A DNA stretch of 64,000 nt from Vreelandella populi. Lineage in GTDB: Bacteria; Pseudomonadota; Gammaproteobacteria; Pseudomonadales; Halomonadaceae. Of the stretch, positions 9,987-18,506 are shown one piece after another. The translations under genes and the position numbers were made by a program. The DNA lies in assembly GCF_003989825.1 (NCBI RefSeq), contig NZ_RZHE01000008.1, forward strand, positions 124,001 through 188,000, given 5' to 3'. The notes under the pieces are model-generated. The model saw only the letters and a list, made by a program, of their open reading frames with translations, made no database searches and was not told the origin of the DNA. Each line of letters begins with the position of its first letter. The stretch's first letter is position 1.

Positions 9987-12434
9987 ATGGGCAAGCGATT
10001 TACGCGCACCTCACCAGTTGCGCATACGCTGATGGGCAGTTTGCTTGCTGGGGCCTCGTTCACGGCAGTGGCTCAGGATCAAACGTTGCCCCCCGAGGCA
10101 CTTGATTGGCAGCCCTGGGAGCAGAGCGAAGCATCGCAACAATTATGCCGCGGGCGATATGTCATGCCCGGCTACCGGCTGCCTGTAGAGCAGAACCCGG
10201 AAACCCTGTCGGTTGAGACCCGGGAAGCGGATTACGCCGCTGATGGTGAAGCGCTTTTAAGGGGTGATGTGGTACTGCGGCGTGGAAATACCGAGCTTGA
10301 GGCCGAGCGAATCTTTTTGCCTGCCGATCGTCAGCAGGTCGATGCCGAGGGCAATTTGGTGCTGCGTGACGGTCAGGCTTTGCTGCGTGGAGACAACGCC
10401 ACGCTAATGCTCAACGAAGACCGGGCCACTATCCGCAATAGTCATTATGTGCTGTATGAAGAACATTTGCGTGGCCAGGCAAGCCAGCTTGAGCAAATAG
10501 GTGAGGCGCGGTATCGCCTGCACGATGCCACCTTCACGACCTGTGACCCTGGTGCAAACACCTGGCAACTGGTTAGCAGTGATATACGGCTTAACCAAGA
10601 GTCGGGGTTTGGCACCGCACGCCACGCCCGCTTACAGGTAAAAGATGTGCCTATCTTTTACTGGCCATGGCTGCGCTTTCCCATTGATGACGCGCGCCAT
10701 ACTGGGCTGCTGTCGCCAGCGATCGGGTTTTCAACCGACGGAATTGATTACGCCCAGCCATTTTACTGGAACATCGCCCCCAATCACGATGCCACGATCA
10801 CCCCACGCTGGATGACGGATCGCGGCCTGCTGCTCAATGGCGAATACCGTTACCTGCTGGACGATAGTGCGGGTACCGTGGAAGGTGGCTACCTGAGCAG
10901 TGATGACGGCAACTCCAATAACGATAACCGCTTTGCCGGTGAAGAGCGCTGGTATATCGATGCCCAGCATGCCGGCCGGGTGAATAGCCGCAGCAACTAC
11001 AACTTGCGTTACGGCGCCGCTAGCGACGGCCGCTACTTCGATGATTTTGGCGGCGAGTTTGGCGACAGCGACCGCACGAGCATGGAGCGTATGGCCCAGG
11101 TGGATTACCGGGGCGAGCGCTGGCAGCTTGATGCACGGGCGCAGGGTTTTCAGCGCCTTGAAGACCCGCTTAATGACACCGACAAGCCGTTTTATCGCCT
11201 GCCCAGCCTGACCGCGAACTCCAACTGGCAGCTAGGTCACGGGCTCTATAGCGAATGGCGCTCCAACGCGACCTATTTCTGGCGTGATGTGGATGAGCGG
11301 CGCGTGCCGGAACGAGAAGCCGCAACAGGTAGTCGACTGCACCTGACCCCAGCGTTGGGTTGGCGTGGAGAGGAGTCCTGGGGGTACATCGAGCCGCGTA
11401 CCGAGCTTTGGTATACCGCCTATGAGCTTGATTACGGCGAGCGGGAAACTGATCGTGGCACCTCGCCAACACGTAGCGTCGCGGTGACGTCAGTGGATAG
11501 TGGTTTGGTGTTTGAGCGCGAGCTGGAGCTTGGCAATCGGGATTACCAACAAACCCTGGAGCCACGCCTTAACTACGCTTACGTACCGCGTACCAATCAG
11601 ACGCAGTTGCCCGACTTTGATAGCCGCGAGCGCGCCTTTTCCTGGGACCAGCTATGGTCGCCTCACCGCTTTTCCGGGGCTGACCGGGTGGGCGATCTTA
11701 ACCGTGTGTCGCTGGGTGTACAGTCACGCTTGATTGAAGACAGCAACGGGCGGGAACGCTTGACGTTTGGTGTTGGTCAAAGCGTCTATTTTGCCGAGCG
11801 GCGTATTGACAGTGAAGGGGACCCTGACACGTTACCCGCAAGCCCCGAAGAGGACCCTAACGTTAACCCGCAGCGCTACTACCAGGCCACACGCGACCGC
11901 TCGCCTCTGGTTACCCGGCTGGACTGGCAGATCAATGATCGCTGGAGTACCGGCTACGAGTGGCTATACGATGACCACCGCGAGCAGACCGAACGCTCAA
12001 GCGTTGACCTGCGTTATCGCCATCCGGAAGGCCATGTAGTGAACCTTGGTTACCGCTGGGAGATCGAAGGGTTTGATCCTGACGTAGTGCCGGGCGATGA
12101 CAGCTTTCGTAATTACAGCCGCGAAGAGTGGGATCTGTCGTTTGCCTGGAAAGCCAGTCCCAGTATTGATTTGATTGGCCGTTATCTGCACGATCAAACC
12201 AATGACCGGTCGCTTGAGCAATTGGCTGGGTTGCAATGGAACGACTGCTGCTACGGCGTGCAGCTTGTTTGGCGTGAGTGGGTAGATGATAACGACACGG
12301 CGCGCATTGAAGATGATTTCAACGATCGCGGGCTGTTTTTACGTTTTGTATTCCGTGGCTTAGGTGGCATTGGCCAGCAGGCCGACAGCTATTTTGAACG
12401 GACCATTCCCGGCTATCGTCCTACTCCCCTGTAA
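9987..12434 (+). CDS. lptD: LPS-assembly protein LptD
   Basis: The outer-membrane beta-barrel that, with LptE, inserts lipopolysaccharide in the outer leaflet. About 815 residues: a signal peptide ending near 'GASFTAVAQDQ', an N-terminal OstA/LptA-like beta-jellyroll ('ETREADYAADGEALLRGDVVL'), and the C-terminal barrel. Conserved cysteines that form the LptD disulfides are visible in 'LCRGRY', 'FTTCDPG' and the C-terminal 'NDCCYG'. Also typical is 'PIFYWPWLRFPIDDARHTG'. Start: ATG 9987 has AAGGA nine bases upstream; ATG 9969 and 9981 are in frame. It heads the lptD-surA-pdxA-rsmA-apaG cluster. Confidence 0.95.
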   Translation: MGKRFTRTSPVAHTLMGSLLAGASFTAVAQDQTLPPEALDWQPWEQSEASQQLCRGRYVMPGYRLPVEQNPETLSVETREADYAADGEALLRGDVVLRRGNTELEAERIFLPADRQQVDAEGNLVLRDGQALLRGDNATLMLNEDRATIRNSHYVLYEEHLRGQASQLEQIGEARYRLHDATFTTCDPGANTWQLVSSDIRLNQESGFGTARHARLQVKDVPIFYWPWLRFPIDDARHTGLLSPAIGFSTDGIDYAQPFYWNIAPNHDATITPRWMTDRGLLLNGEYRYLLDDSAGTVEGGYLSSDDGNSNNDNRFAGEERWYIDAQHAGRVNSRSNYNLRYGAASDGRYFDDFGGEFGDSDRTSMERMAQVDYRGERWQLDARAQGFQRLEDPLNDTDKPFYRLPSLTANSNWQLGHGLYSEWRSNATYFWRDVDERRVPEREAATGSRLHLTPALGWRGEESWGYIEPRTELWYTAYELDYGERETDRGTSPTRSVAVTSVDSGLVFERELELGNRDYQQTLEPRLNYAYVPRTNQTQLPDFDSRERAFSWDQLWSPHRFSGADRVGDLNRVSLGVQSRLIEDSNGRERLTFGVGQSVYFAERRIDSEGDPDTLPASPEEDPNVNPQRYYQATRDRSPLVTRLDWQINDRWSTGYEWLYDDHREQTERSSVDLRYRHPEGHVVNLGYRWEIEGFDPDVVPGDDSFRNYSREEWDLSFAWKASPSIDLIGRYLHDQTNDRSLEQLAGLQWNDCCYGVQLVWREWVDDNDTARIEDDFNDRGLFLRFVFRGLGGIGQQADSYFERTIPGYRPTPL

Positions 12435-12469
12435 CGACGTTGTTGAATGGCGACTGAAAGAGACCTTTT

Positions 12470-13495
12470 ATGAAGACCAGAAATACGTTGCTAGCCCAAG
12501 CAAAGAAAGTGTCGGCCACGGGTGTCATGGCCCTTTGCATTGGTGCAGGCGCTTTCATGACTCCGCTGGTATCCCAGGCGCAAAATTATGCGTCTACCCA
12601 GCGTCAGCCTATTGATAGCGTTGTGGCCGTAGTCAACGACAACGTCATCATGCGCAGCGAACTCAACGGCCGCATGGCGCAGATAGAGCAGCAGGCTCAG
12701 GCGCAGGGCGGCTCGCTGCCGCCGCGTGCAACGCTTGAGGCTCAGGTGCTTGAGCGCATGGTAATGGACGAGGTCCAGCTGCAGCTGGCGCGGCGCGCCA
12801 ACCTAACCATTGATGATACCGAGCTTAACCGCCAGCTGCGTACCATCGCTGAATCCAACAACATGACCTTGGAGCAGTTCGCGGATGCGGTGGAAAGTGA
12901 CGGCATGACGCTTGCCGATGTGCGCGAAGATATTCGTCGTGAGATGCTGATGCGTCAGGTACAGCAACGCCAGATAAGCCAACGCATTTCGGTAAGCGAC
13001 CGCGATGTTCAGCGCGTGCTGGACCAGCAGGGGAGCCAGAATGGCGACCAATCATTTGTTGAAGAGATTCGCGCCCGTCATATTCTGGTAGAACTCAACC
13101 CCACACGTAGCGAAGACCAGGCCCGTGCGCGTGCCCAAGAGGCGCGCCAGCGCTTGCAGCAAGGTGCTGATTTTGCCTCCGTGGCGCGTGAATTTAGCGA
13201 TGACAGTGGCAGCGCCCTTAACGGCGGCGAGCTTGGTTGGGTGCGCCCCGGCCAGACCGTGCCAGCCTTTGAAGAAGCCATGCAGTCACTGGGCGCCAAT
13301 CAAATCTCTGAGCCGGTGCGTTCGCAGTTTGGCTATCACGTGATCGAAGTGGAAGAGCGCCGACGCCAGAACGTGACCGAAGAGAGCCGTCGTGAGCAGA
13401 TACGTCAGGCTATCTTCCAGCGCCGCGCCAATGAAGAGCTGCAAACCTGGCAGCAAGAAATCCGCTCGGAAGCCTTTGTGGATATTCGGCTCTAA
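12470..13495 (+). CDS. surA: Periplasmic chaperone / peptidyl-prolyl isomerase SurA, with one parvulin domain
   Basis: A periplasmic chaperone for outer-membrane proteins, 341 residues with a signal peptide cut near 'PLVSQAQNYA'. The N-terminal chaperone module ('DSVVAVVNDNVIMRSELNGRM', about 45-195) leads directly into a single parvulin domain ('IRARHILVEL' to 'FGYHVIEVEERR', about 200-300), then the C-terminal helix. E. coli SurA is 428 residues with two parvulin domains; the one kept here matches the active second domain, and the first is missing. It lies 35 bases after lptD, one of its likely clients, and overlaps pdxA by one base (TAATG). Confidence 0.93.
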   Translation: MKTRNTLLAQAKKVSATGVMALCIGAGAFMTPLVSQAQNYASTQRQPIDSVVAVVNDNVIMRSELNGRMAQIEQQAQAQGGSLPPRATLEAQVLERMVMDEVQLQLARRANLTIDDTELNRQLRTIAESNNMTLEQFADAVESDGMTLADVREDIRREMLMRQVQQRQISQRISVSDRDVQRVLDQQGSQNGDQSFVEEIRARHILVELNPTRSEDQARARAQEARQRLQQGADFASVAREFSDDSGSALNGGELGWVRPGQTVPAFEEAMQSLGANQISEPVRSQFGYHVIEVEERRRQNVTEESRREQIRQAIFQRRANEELQTWQQEIRSEAFVDIRL

Positions 13496-14547
13496 TGACA
13501 TCCAGTACTGACCTGCCGCTGCTGATAACCACCGGTGAACCCGCCGGTATCGGTCCTGAGCTGGTATTGATGCTGGCGGCCCAAGGGCAGCTACCTGAGC
13601 AGACGGTGGCAATCGGCGATGTTGATATGCTGCGCCAGCGGGCCGCAGCGCTTGGCCTTGCGGTAGCGCTGCTGGAAACTCGCCCGGGTCAAGAGGTAAA
13701 GGCTGCGGTCGGCAAGCTTCCCGTATGGCCGGTCGCGCTCAAAGAGCCTGCCATGCCTGGCGTGCTTAACCCGGCCAACGCAGGCTATGTGCTGGCAACG
13801 CTTAAGCTTGCGGTTAACGCCTGCCAGACTGGGCAGGCGGCCGCTATCGTGACGGCTCCACTGCATAAGGGCGTGATTATTGAAGGTGGTTACCCAGACT
13901 TTACCGGGCATACCGAGTGGCTGCGCGACGCCTGCGGCGTGGATGATGTGGTCATGATGCTGGCAACAGATAAAGCGCTGCATGCCGGCAACCCCCATTG
14001 GCAGGGCACTGGTGATCTGCGCGTGGCGCTGGTGACCACGCATCTGCCGCTACGCCAGGTTGCTGATGCTATTACCTTTGAACGGGTCACGCATATTAGC
14101 CGTCTGCTGTCCGCCGACCTGACGCGTCAGTTTGGTATTGCCTCACCGCGGATTGCGGTGTGTGGTTTAAACCCCCATGCCGGTGAAGACGGCCACCTTG
14201 GCCGCGAAGAGCTTGAGGTCATTACACCAGCCCTTGATGCACTGCGCGCCGAAGGAATGGACATTCACGGGCCGCTGCCTGCCGATACGCTTTTTACGCC
14301 GCGCCACCTGGCGGGTGTGGATGCGGTGCTGGCGATGTATCATGACCAGGGGCTGGCAGTGCTCAAGTATGCAGGTTTTGGCCAGGCGGCTAATATCACG
14401 CTGGGCTTGCCGCTCGTACGTACCTCGGTAGACCATGGTACCGCGATTGATTTGGCGGGCAAGGGCGTGGCAGACCCCGGCAGCCTGAACGTTGCCCTAT
14501 CGCTCGCCCGCCGTCTTGCCAATCAGCGAGCCCGTGCCGCTAGCTAG
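13495..14547 (+). CDS. pdxA: 4-hydroxythreonine-4-phosphate dehydrogenase
   Basis: An NAD-dependent enzyme of DXP-dependent pyridoxal-phosphate synthesis, 350 residues. The family features 'TTGEPAGIGPELVL', 'ATAPLHKGVI'-like 'IVTAPLHKGVIIEGG', 'FTGHTEWL' and metal-site histidines in 'GLNPHAGEDGHLGREE' and 'MYHDQGLAVLKY' are all present. The end 'VRTSVDHGTAIDLAGKGVADPGS' is diagnostic. Start ATG 13495 shares its A with the surA stop, implying translational coupling. The gene order surA-pdxA-rsmA is the same as in E. coli. Confidence 0.97.
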   Translation: MTSSTDLPLLITTGEPAGIGPELVLMLAAQGQLPEQTVAIGDVDMLRQRAAALGLAVALLETRPGQEVKAAVGKLPVWPVALKEPAMPGVLNPANAGYVLATLKLAVNACQTGQAAAIVTAPLHKGVIIEGGYPDFTGHTEWLRDACGVDDVVMMLATDKALHAGNPHWQGTGDLRVALVTTHLPLRQVADAITFERVTHISRLLSADLTRQFGIASPRIAVCGLNPHAGEDGHLGREELEVITPALDALRAEGMDIHGPLPADTLFTPRHLAGVDAVLAMYHDQGLAVLKYAGFGQAANITLGLPLVRTSVDHGTAIDLAGKGVADPGSLNVALSLARRLANQRARAAS

Positions 14548-14627
14548 GTTTTGTATGCCTTGTCCTATATTGTTCCATTCGTTTTACATGCTCCACGACT
14601 GAAAAAACCTCCAAGGAACCCTGTTAG

Positions 14628-15458
14628 ATGTCTCAAGTGCCCCAGCAGCACCGTGCTCGCAAACGCTTCGGTCAAAACTTTCTCCGCGATTTGGGGATTA
14701 TCTCGCGTATTGTGCGCTCCATCGGGCCGCGGGAAGGGGATCGTCTCGTTGAAATCGGCCCAGGCCAGGGGGCATTAACCGGACCCCTGCTGGAAGCGGC
14801 CGGGGCGCTGGAGGTGATTGAGCTGGACCGCGATCTGATTCCTGGCTTGCGGGTGCAGTTTTTCAATTATCCAGAATTCGTGATTCATGAAGGGGACGCG
14901 CTCAAGTTTGATTTCGCGGCCTTGAAAGGTGATGGCCCGGCGCTGCGCGTGGTGGGTAACCTGCCCTATAACATCTCAACGCCATTGATTGTGCATCTGC
15001 TGACCGCGGGTAATGCCGTCGCTGATATGCATTTCATGCTGCAAAAAGAGGTAGTGGAGCGGCTTGCGGCTCAGCCGGGTGGCACTGATTGGGGGCGGTT
15101 ATCGGTGATGGCCCAGTACTACTGCCAGGTTGATCAGCTGTTTATCGTGCCGCCCGAGGCGTTTGTGCCGCGTCCCAAAGTGGATTCTGCCATTGTGCGC
15201 CTGACCCCGCACGCCACCTTGCCCCATGTTGCAGACGATCCGGCGCTTCTGTTCGAGCTAGTGAAGCTGGCCTTTGGTCAGCGGCGCAAAACCCTGCGCA
15301 ATAACTTTAAGGGTCGCGTTAGTCCTGAGACGCTTGAAGCCCTGGGGATCGACCCGACCCGCCGCCCGCAGACGCTGACGGTTGCAGAGTACGTGGCCAT
15401 CGCCAACCAGGTTGGGGTGGATGATGCGGCAGGCGCTGAAGGGAGTGACAACGGGTGA
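14628..15458 (+). CDS. rsmA: 16S rRNA dimethyladenosine transferase RsmA (KsgA)
   Basis: Dimethylates the two adjacent adenosines in helix 45 of 16S rRNA using SAM; a late step of small-subunit assembly. 276 residues. 'RKRFGQNFLRD' at the N-terminus, the SAM motif 'LVEIGPGQGALT', and the catalytic motif IV 'VVGNLPYNISTPL' (NLPY) are intact. The C-terminal domain has 'AFGQRRKTLRNNFKG'. Start ATG 14628 has AAGGA nine bases upstream. The end overlaps apaG by GTGA. Confidence 0.97.
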   Translation: MSQVPQQHRARKRFGQNFLRDLGIISRIVRSIGPREGDRLVEIGPGQGALTGPLLEAAGALEVIELDRDLIPGLRVQFFNYPEFVIHEGDALKFDFAALKGDGPALRVVGNLPYNISTPLIVHLLTAGNAVADMHFMLQKEVVERLAAQPGGTDWGRLSVMAQYYCQVDQLFIVPPEAFVPRPKVDSAIVRLTPHATLPHVADDPALLFELVKLAFGQRRKTLRNNFKGRVSPETLEALGIDPTRRPQTLTVAEYVAIANQVGVDDAAGAEGSDNG

Positions 15459-15832
15459 GTGGTTTAGCCATTGAAGTCAGCGTGTCGCCTGAGTACCAAG
15501 CGTCAGAGTCCAGCGATGCGGAGTCACGCTATGTCTTTAGCTACACCATAACGGTACATAACCAGAGCCCGCATAGCGTTCAGCTAATGGCGCGCTACTG
15601 GAAGATTACCCAGGGTAGTGGCGATAGCCAGGAAGTGCGTGGCAAGGGGGTCGTTGGTCAGCAGCCGCTGATTGGTCCCGGCCAACGCTTTCGTTATACC
15701 AGCCGGGCTATTTTACAAACGCCCGTGGGGGTGATGGAAGGCGCCTATACGTTGCTGAATACCTATAGTCAGCGCGCCTTTGAAGTGCCGGTGACGCCTT
15801 TTCGATTAGCCGTGCCGTGCCAGCTGCACTGA
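15455..15832 (+). CDS. apaG: ApaG (Co2+/Mg2+ efflux-associated domain protein)
   Basis: A small all-beta (fibronectin-III-like) protein of 125 residues. Conserved ApaG segments are 'YVFSYTITVHNQSPHSVQL', 'RYWKIT', 'EVRGKGVVGQQPLIGPGQ' and 'TPVGVMEGAY'. The start is GTG at 15455, inside the rsmA stop (GTGA). Its biochemical role is unknown; family members are linked genetically to Co2+ resistance and Mg2+ efflux. apaH, its usual neighbour, is about 1.85 kb further on, separated here by a minus-strand oxidoreductase operon inserted between them. Confidence 0.93.
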   Translation: MSGLAIEVSVSPEYQASESSDAESRYVFSYTITVHNQSPHSVQLMARYWKITQGSGDSQEVRGKGVVGQQPLIGPGQRFRYTSRAILQTPVGVMEGAYTLLNTYSQRAFEVPVTPFRLAVPCQLH

Positions 15833-15844
15833 GCACGGCTTTTG
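15808..15844 (+). terminator. Probable terminator after apaG
   Basis: AGCCGTGC (15808-15815) can pair with GCACGGCT (15833-15840), or a nearer GCCGTGC (15814-15820) with GCACGGC, followed by TTTT. The stem begins inside the last codons of apaG. It would end the lptD-apaG transcript before the convergent GMC gene. Confidence 0.5.
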
Positions 15845-15848
15845 AAAC

Positions 15849-17288
15849 CTAGGCTAAGCGTTGTTCCAGGTGATCGCACAGGCGAAGCGCCAGCTGAACA
15901 ATCGTCAGGGTAGGGTTGGCGTGCCCCGCACTTGCAAACACACTTGAGCCCGCTACGTACATATTCGCCTGGGCGAAGAGCCGGCAGTCGGTATTAACGA
16001 TACCTTCTTCAGGGCGATGACTCATGCGGGTTCCACCCATATGATGCCGACCGGCAAGCTCGCCGTCGGTGGGTATCGTGACGGGCAGAGCCGCCAGCCA
16101 GTCGGCCAGCTGTACACGTCCAATATTCTCTTCAAGCAAGTATTCGCCCAGCAGCATTAAACTCTCGCGAATGGTATGGCGATCAAGCGCTGACTGTGTC
16201 CATACCAGCCGGCTGCGCGGAATGCCCAGCGAATCCAGCTCTTCAGAGAGTTCCACACGGTTCTCAAAGCGGGGTTCCTGCTCCCACGCGGCCCTTAGCA
16301 TGGCGCCGTGGATGACTCGGCCATCGGCCTGCCACGCCCTGATCTGCTCGCCAAGTGTAGGGGCCTGGGTGCTTAATTCCTCTATTAAAGCTTGAGAAGC
16401 CTCAGCGTTCATGCGGTGTAATCGCAAACCACAGTTGAGCATCTTCCGGCGTTCAAGGGCCTGCTCGCTAGGCGAAAGAAATACGTTATAGGTCTCATCC
16501 AGACCCAGCGCTTCGGGCTCGAATATTAGAGCCTGACCTACCGTCGCGTGAGGGTGCTCCATCCAGTAGCGTCCCAGCTTATCCGCATGGGGAATCAATT
16601 GCCCATTGGCCTGCTGGTTACACCAGAGCAGTAAACGAGAGTTTTCGATACCACCGCAGGCCAGTACAAAGTAACGGGCGCGCACCTGGTGTTGCTCGCC
16701 AGTATAGTTGCCAAACGTTGCGCGGGTAACATGGCCGTTTTCGGTTTCAAGGCCAAGCAGGTTGGCGGTCAGGCAGCACAGCAGGTGTTCGGATTCGCTG
16801 ATCGCATCAGCGTACTTATGCTGGACGCGAACCGGTGTTCCCAAGGAATAATGGATACGCTGAAATTCTGCCCCCTCGATGGGCTCATCGGCCGCAATCG
16901 GGTCCAGGTCGAGCAGCTCGGCGGCGGCCGTAAAGTAAGGCGATAAATCGTCATTGTTGATTGGCCAGGCGGTCTCGGGGGCAGCAGACTTGGCGGTAAA
17001 ATCATAAGTATCAAGCGAGCGACAAACGCCGCCCCAGTGGTTGGTAGAGCCGCCTAAGTGACGAAGCCGACTGACTTCCAGAGGAATATATGTATCGCCT
17101 TCCACCTCACCGCGATAGCTATCCTGAGAGCGCTCACTGAAGATTTCATCGCCCCCTTCGCACATGAGTACGCGGTGCCCCAGGTGGGAAAGCGTCACCG
17201 CGATAGAAACGCCCGCCGCACCGCTGCCAATTACGCACACATCGACCGTATCGCCCAGCTCGCTGAGCGTCTCGAAAGGCACGTACAT
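15849..17288 (-). CDS. GMC-family FAD-dependent oxidoreductase
   Basis: A flavoenzyme of 479 residues related to the large subunits of membrane sugar/alcohol dehydrogenases. The N-terminal FAD Rossmann motif 'VCVIGSGAAGVSIAVTLSHLG' and the GMC motif 'RHLGGSTNHWGGVCR' are present. C-terminal catalytic elements include 'HHMGGTRMS' and 'NPTLTIVQLALRLCDHL'. It has no signal peptide of its own. The preceding gene, overlapping at TGATG, encodes a twin-arginine leader, so the pair may be exported together as in gluconate- and sorbitol-type dehydrogenases. The substrate (sugar, polyol or alcohol) and the electron acceptor cannot be deduced; no cytochrome c subunit is adjacent. Confidence 0.82.
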   Translation of the reverse strand: MYVPFETLSELGDTVDVCVIGSGAAGVSIAVTLSHLGHRVLMCEGGDEIFSERSQDSYRGEVEGDTYIPLEVSRLRHLGGSTNHWGGVCRSLDTYDFTAKSAAPETAWPINNDDLSPYFTAAAELLDLDPIAADEPIEGAEFQRIHYSLGTPVRVQHKYADAISESEHLLCCLTANLLGLETENGHVTRATFGNYTGEQHQVRARYFVLACGGIENSRLLLWCNQQANGQLIPHADKLGRYWMEHPHATVGQALIFEPEALGLDETYNVFLSPSEQALERRKMLNCGLRLHRMNAEASQALIEELSTQAPTLGEQIRAWQADGRVIHGAMLRAAWEQEPRFENRVELSEELDSLGIPRSRLVWTQSALDRHTIRESLMLLGEYLLEENIGRVQLADWLAALPVTIPTDGELAGRHHMGGTRMSHRPEEGIVNTDCRLFAQANMYVAGSSVFASAGHANPTLTIVQLALRLCDHLEQRLA

Positions 17289-17473
17289 CAGCGGTCACTC
17301 GCACGTAGAAGCCAGCCACCCACCATCACGGTAGGCTTTTTAGCCTGGGCTGCGAGGGGTTGGCGCGTGGCATGAGCATTGGGCAACAAGGTGGTAAACG
17401 GCACTAACGCCATGCCTATGCCCGCAAAGGTAGCGGTTTTTAAAAGCCTGCGCCGCGTGTAGGTAGACGTCAT
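17288..17473 (-). CDS. 62-residue twin-arginine leader protein, mini or truncated small subunit
   Basis: A very short gene from ATG 17473. The product begins MTSTYTRRRLLKTATFAG, a clear Tat signal (RRRLLK, hydrophobic stretch, signal cleavage near 'LPNAHATRQ'), and only about 27 residues follow. Its TGA overlaps the GMC start (TGATG), so translation is coupled. Related dehydrogenases have a small subunit of roughly 150-250 residues that carries the Tat signal and ferries the flavoprotein out; here almost only the signal remains. An upstream in-frame ATG (17584) would add 37 residues ahead of the Tat motif and is unlikely. Confidence 0.65.
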   Translation of the reverse strand: MTSTYTRRRLLKTATFAGIGMALVPFTTLLPNAHATRQPLAAQAKKPTVMVGGWLLRASDR

Positions 17474-17687
17474 AATGGTTGTATTGTCCTTGATCGTCGC
17501 GAGTGTTTTACTTCGCTGATTGTTACCTGTCTTGTCTAAGGCAAAAGCGCTTAGATCCATTAGGCTTAATTTATATTGGTTCATGTTTGTCTATCCCACC
17601 AGCGCAATCCAGTGGGTACTGCATGGCATCTCACAATGTACGATTTTTTATGGTCAGTATCGTTTATTTTCATATAAGGCTTTGCAC

Positions 17688-18506
17688 ATGAGTACCTACG
17701 CGATTGGCGACCTGCACGGCTGTTACGCTGAATTTATGGCACTGCTTGAGGCGCTGCATTTTAATCCCACCAATGACACCCTGTGGCTAGTGGGCGATGT
17801 GATCAATCGCGGCTCTGGCTCGCTTGAGTGCCTGCGCGAAGCAGAAGCGTTAGGCAGTGCGGTGCGCTGCGTGCTGGGCAATCACGACTTTCACCTGCTG
17901 GTAGTAGCGCGTGGCGGCGGCAAACAAAAACGCCACGATACCTTGGATGGGATTTTAGCCGCTCCTGACCGTGAGCGGCTTCTGGACTGGTTGCAGTGTC
18001 AGCCGCTTGCCGTGAAACAGGATAGAACCCTCATGACCCACGCCGGGCTACTGCCCCAGTGGAGCGTTGACCAGGCCATCGCCTATAGCCGTGAAGTCGA
18101 GCAGGCCCTGGCAAGCGAGCAGTCAGGACATTTTTTGACGAAGCTGTTCGGCAACCAGCCTGACCGCTGGCGCGAGGAGCTTGAAGGGATGGATCGACTA
18201 CGGTTTATAGTCAATGCCATGGCACGCATGCGCTTTATTGATGGCCAGGGGCGCTTGGAGTTCGACGCTAAAGAAGGGCTTGAAAGCGCGCCAGAAGGGT
18301 TTGCCCCCTGGTTTCAATACGCCCGTGAGGATAATCCAAGACTGCTGTTTGGCCATTGGGCGGCGCTTGAGGGCCGAACTCCTGGTACCCAGGTGCGTGC
18401 CGAGGCGCTAGATACCGGCTGCGTATGGGGTGGCGCGTTAACTGCGCTTAACCTGGATACTCATGAGCGGATCAGCGTGCCCAGCCAGCAGCGGGAGAAG
18501 CGCTAG
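17688..18506 (+). CDS. apaH: Symmetrical bis(5'-nucleosyl)-tetraphosphatase
   Basis: Hydrolyses Ap4A to two ADP; 272 residues, a calcineurin-like metallophosphatase. The metal-binding motifs are in order: '[13 protein letters not shown]' (GDxHG), '[12 protein letters not shown]' (GDxxxRG), '[10 protein letters not shown]' (GNHD), then '[10 protein letters not shown]' and '[10 protein letters not shown]'. Start ATG 17688 has AAGG upstream and yields the standard N-terminus [11 protein letters not shown]; longer in-frame starts were rejected. Its TAG overlaps the GTG of cca. Confidence 0.96.
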   Translation: MSTYAIGDLHGCYAEFMALLEALHFNPTNDTLWLVGDVINRGSGSLECLREAEALGSAVRCVLGNHDFHLLVVARGGGKQKRHDTLDGILAAPDRERLLDWLQCQPLAVKQDRTLMTHAGLLPQWSVDQAIAYSREVEQALASEQSGHFLTKLFGNQPDRWREELEGMDRLRFIVNAMARMRFIDGQGRLEFDAKEGLESAPEGFAPWFQYAREDNPRLLFGHWAALEGRTPGTQVRAEALDTGCVWGGALTALNLDTHERISVPSQQREKR

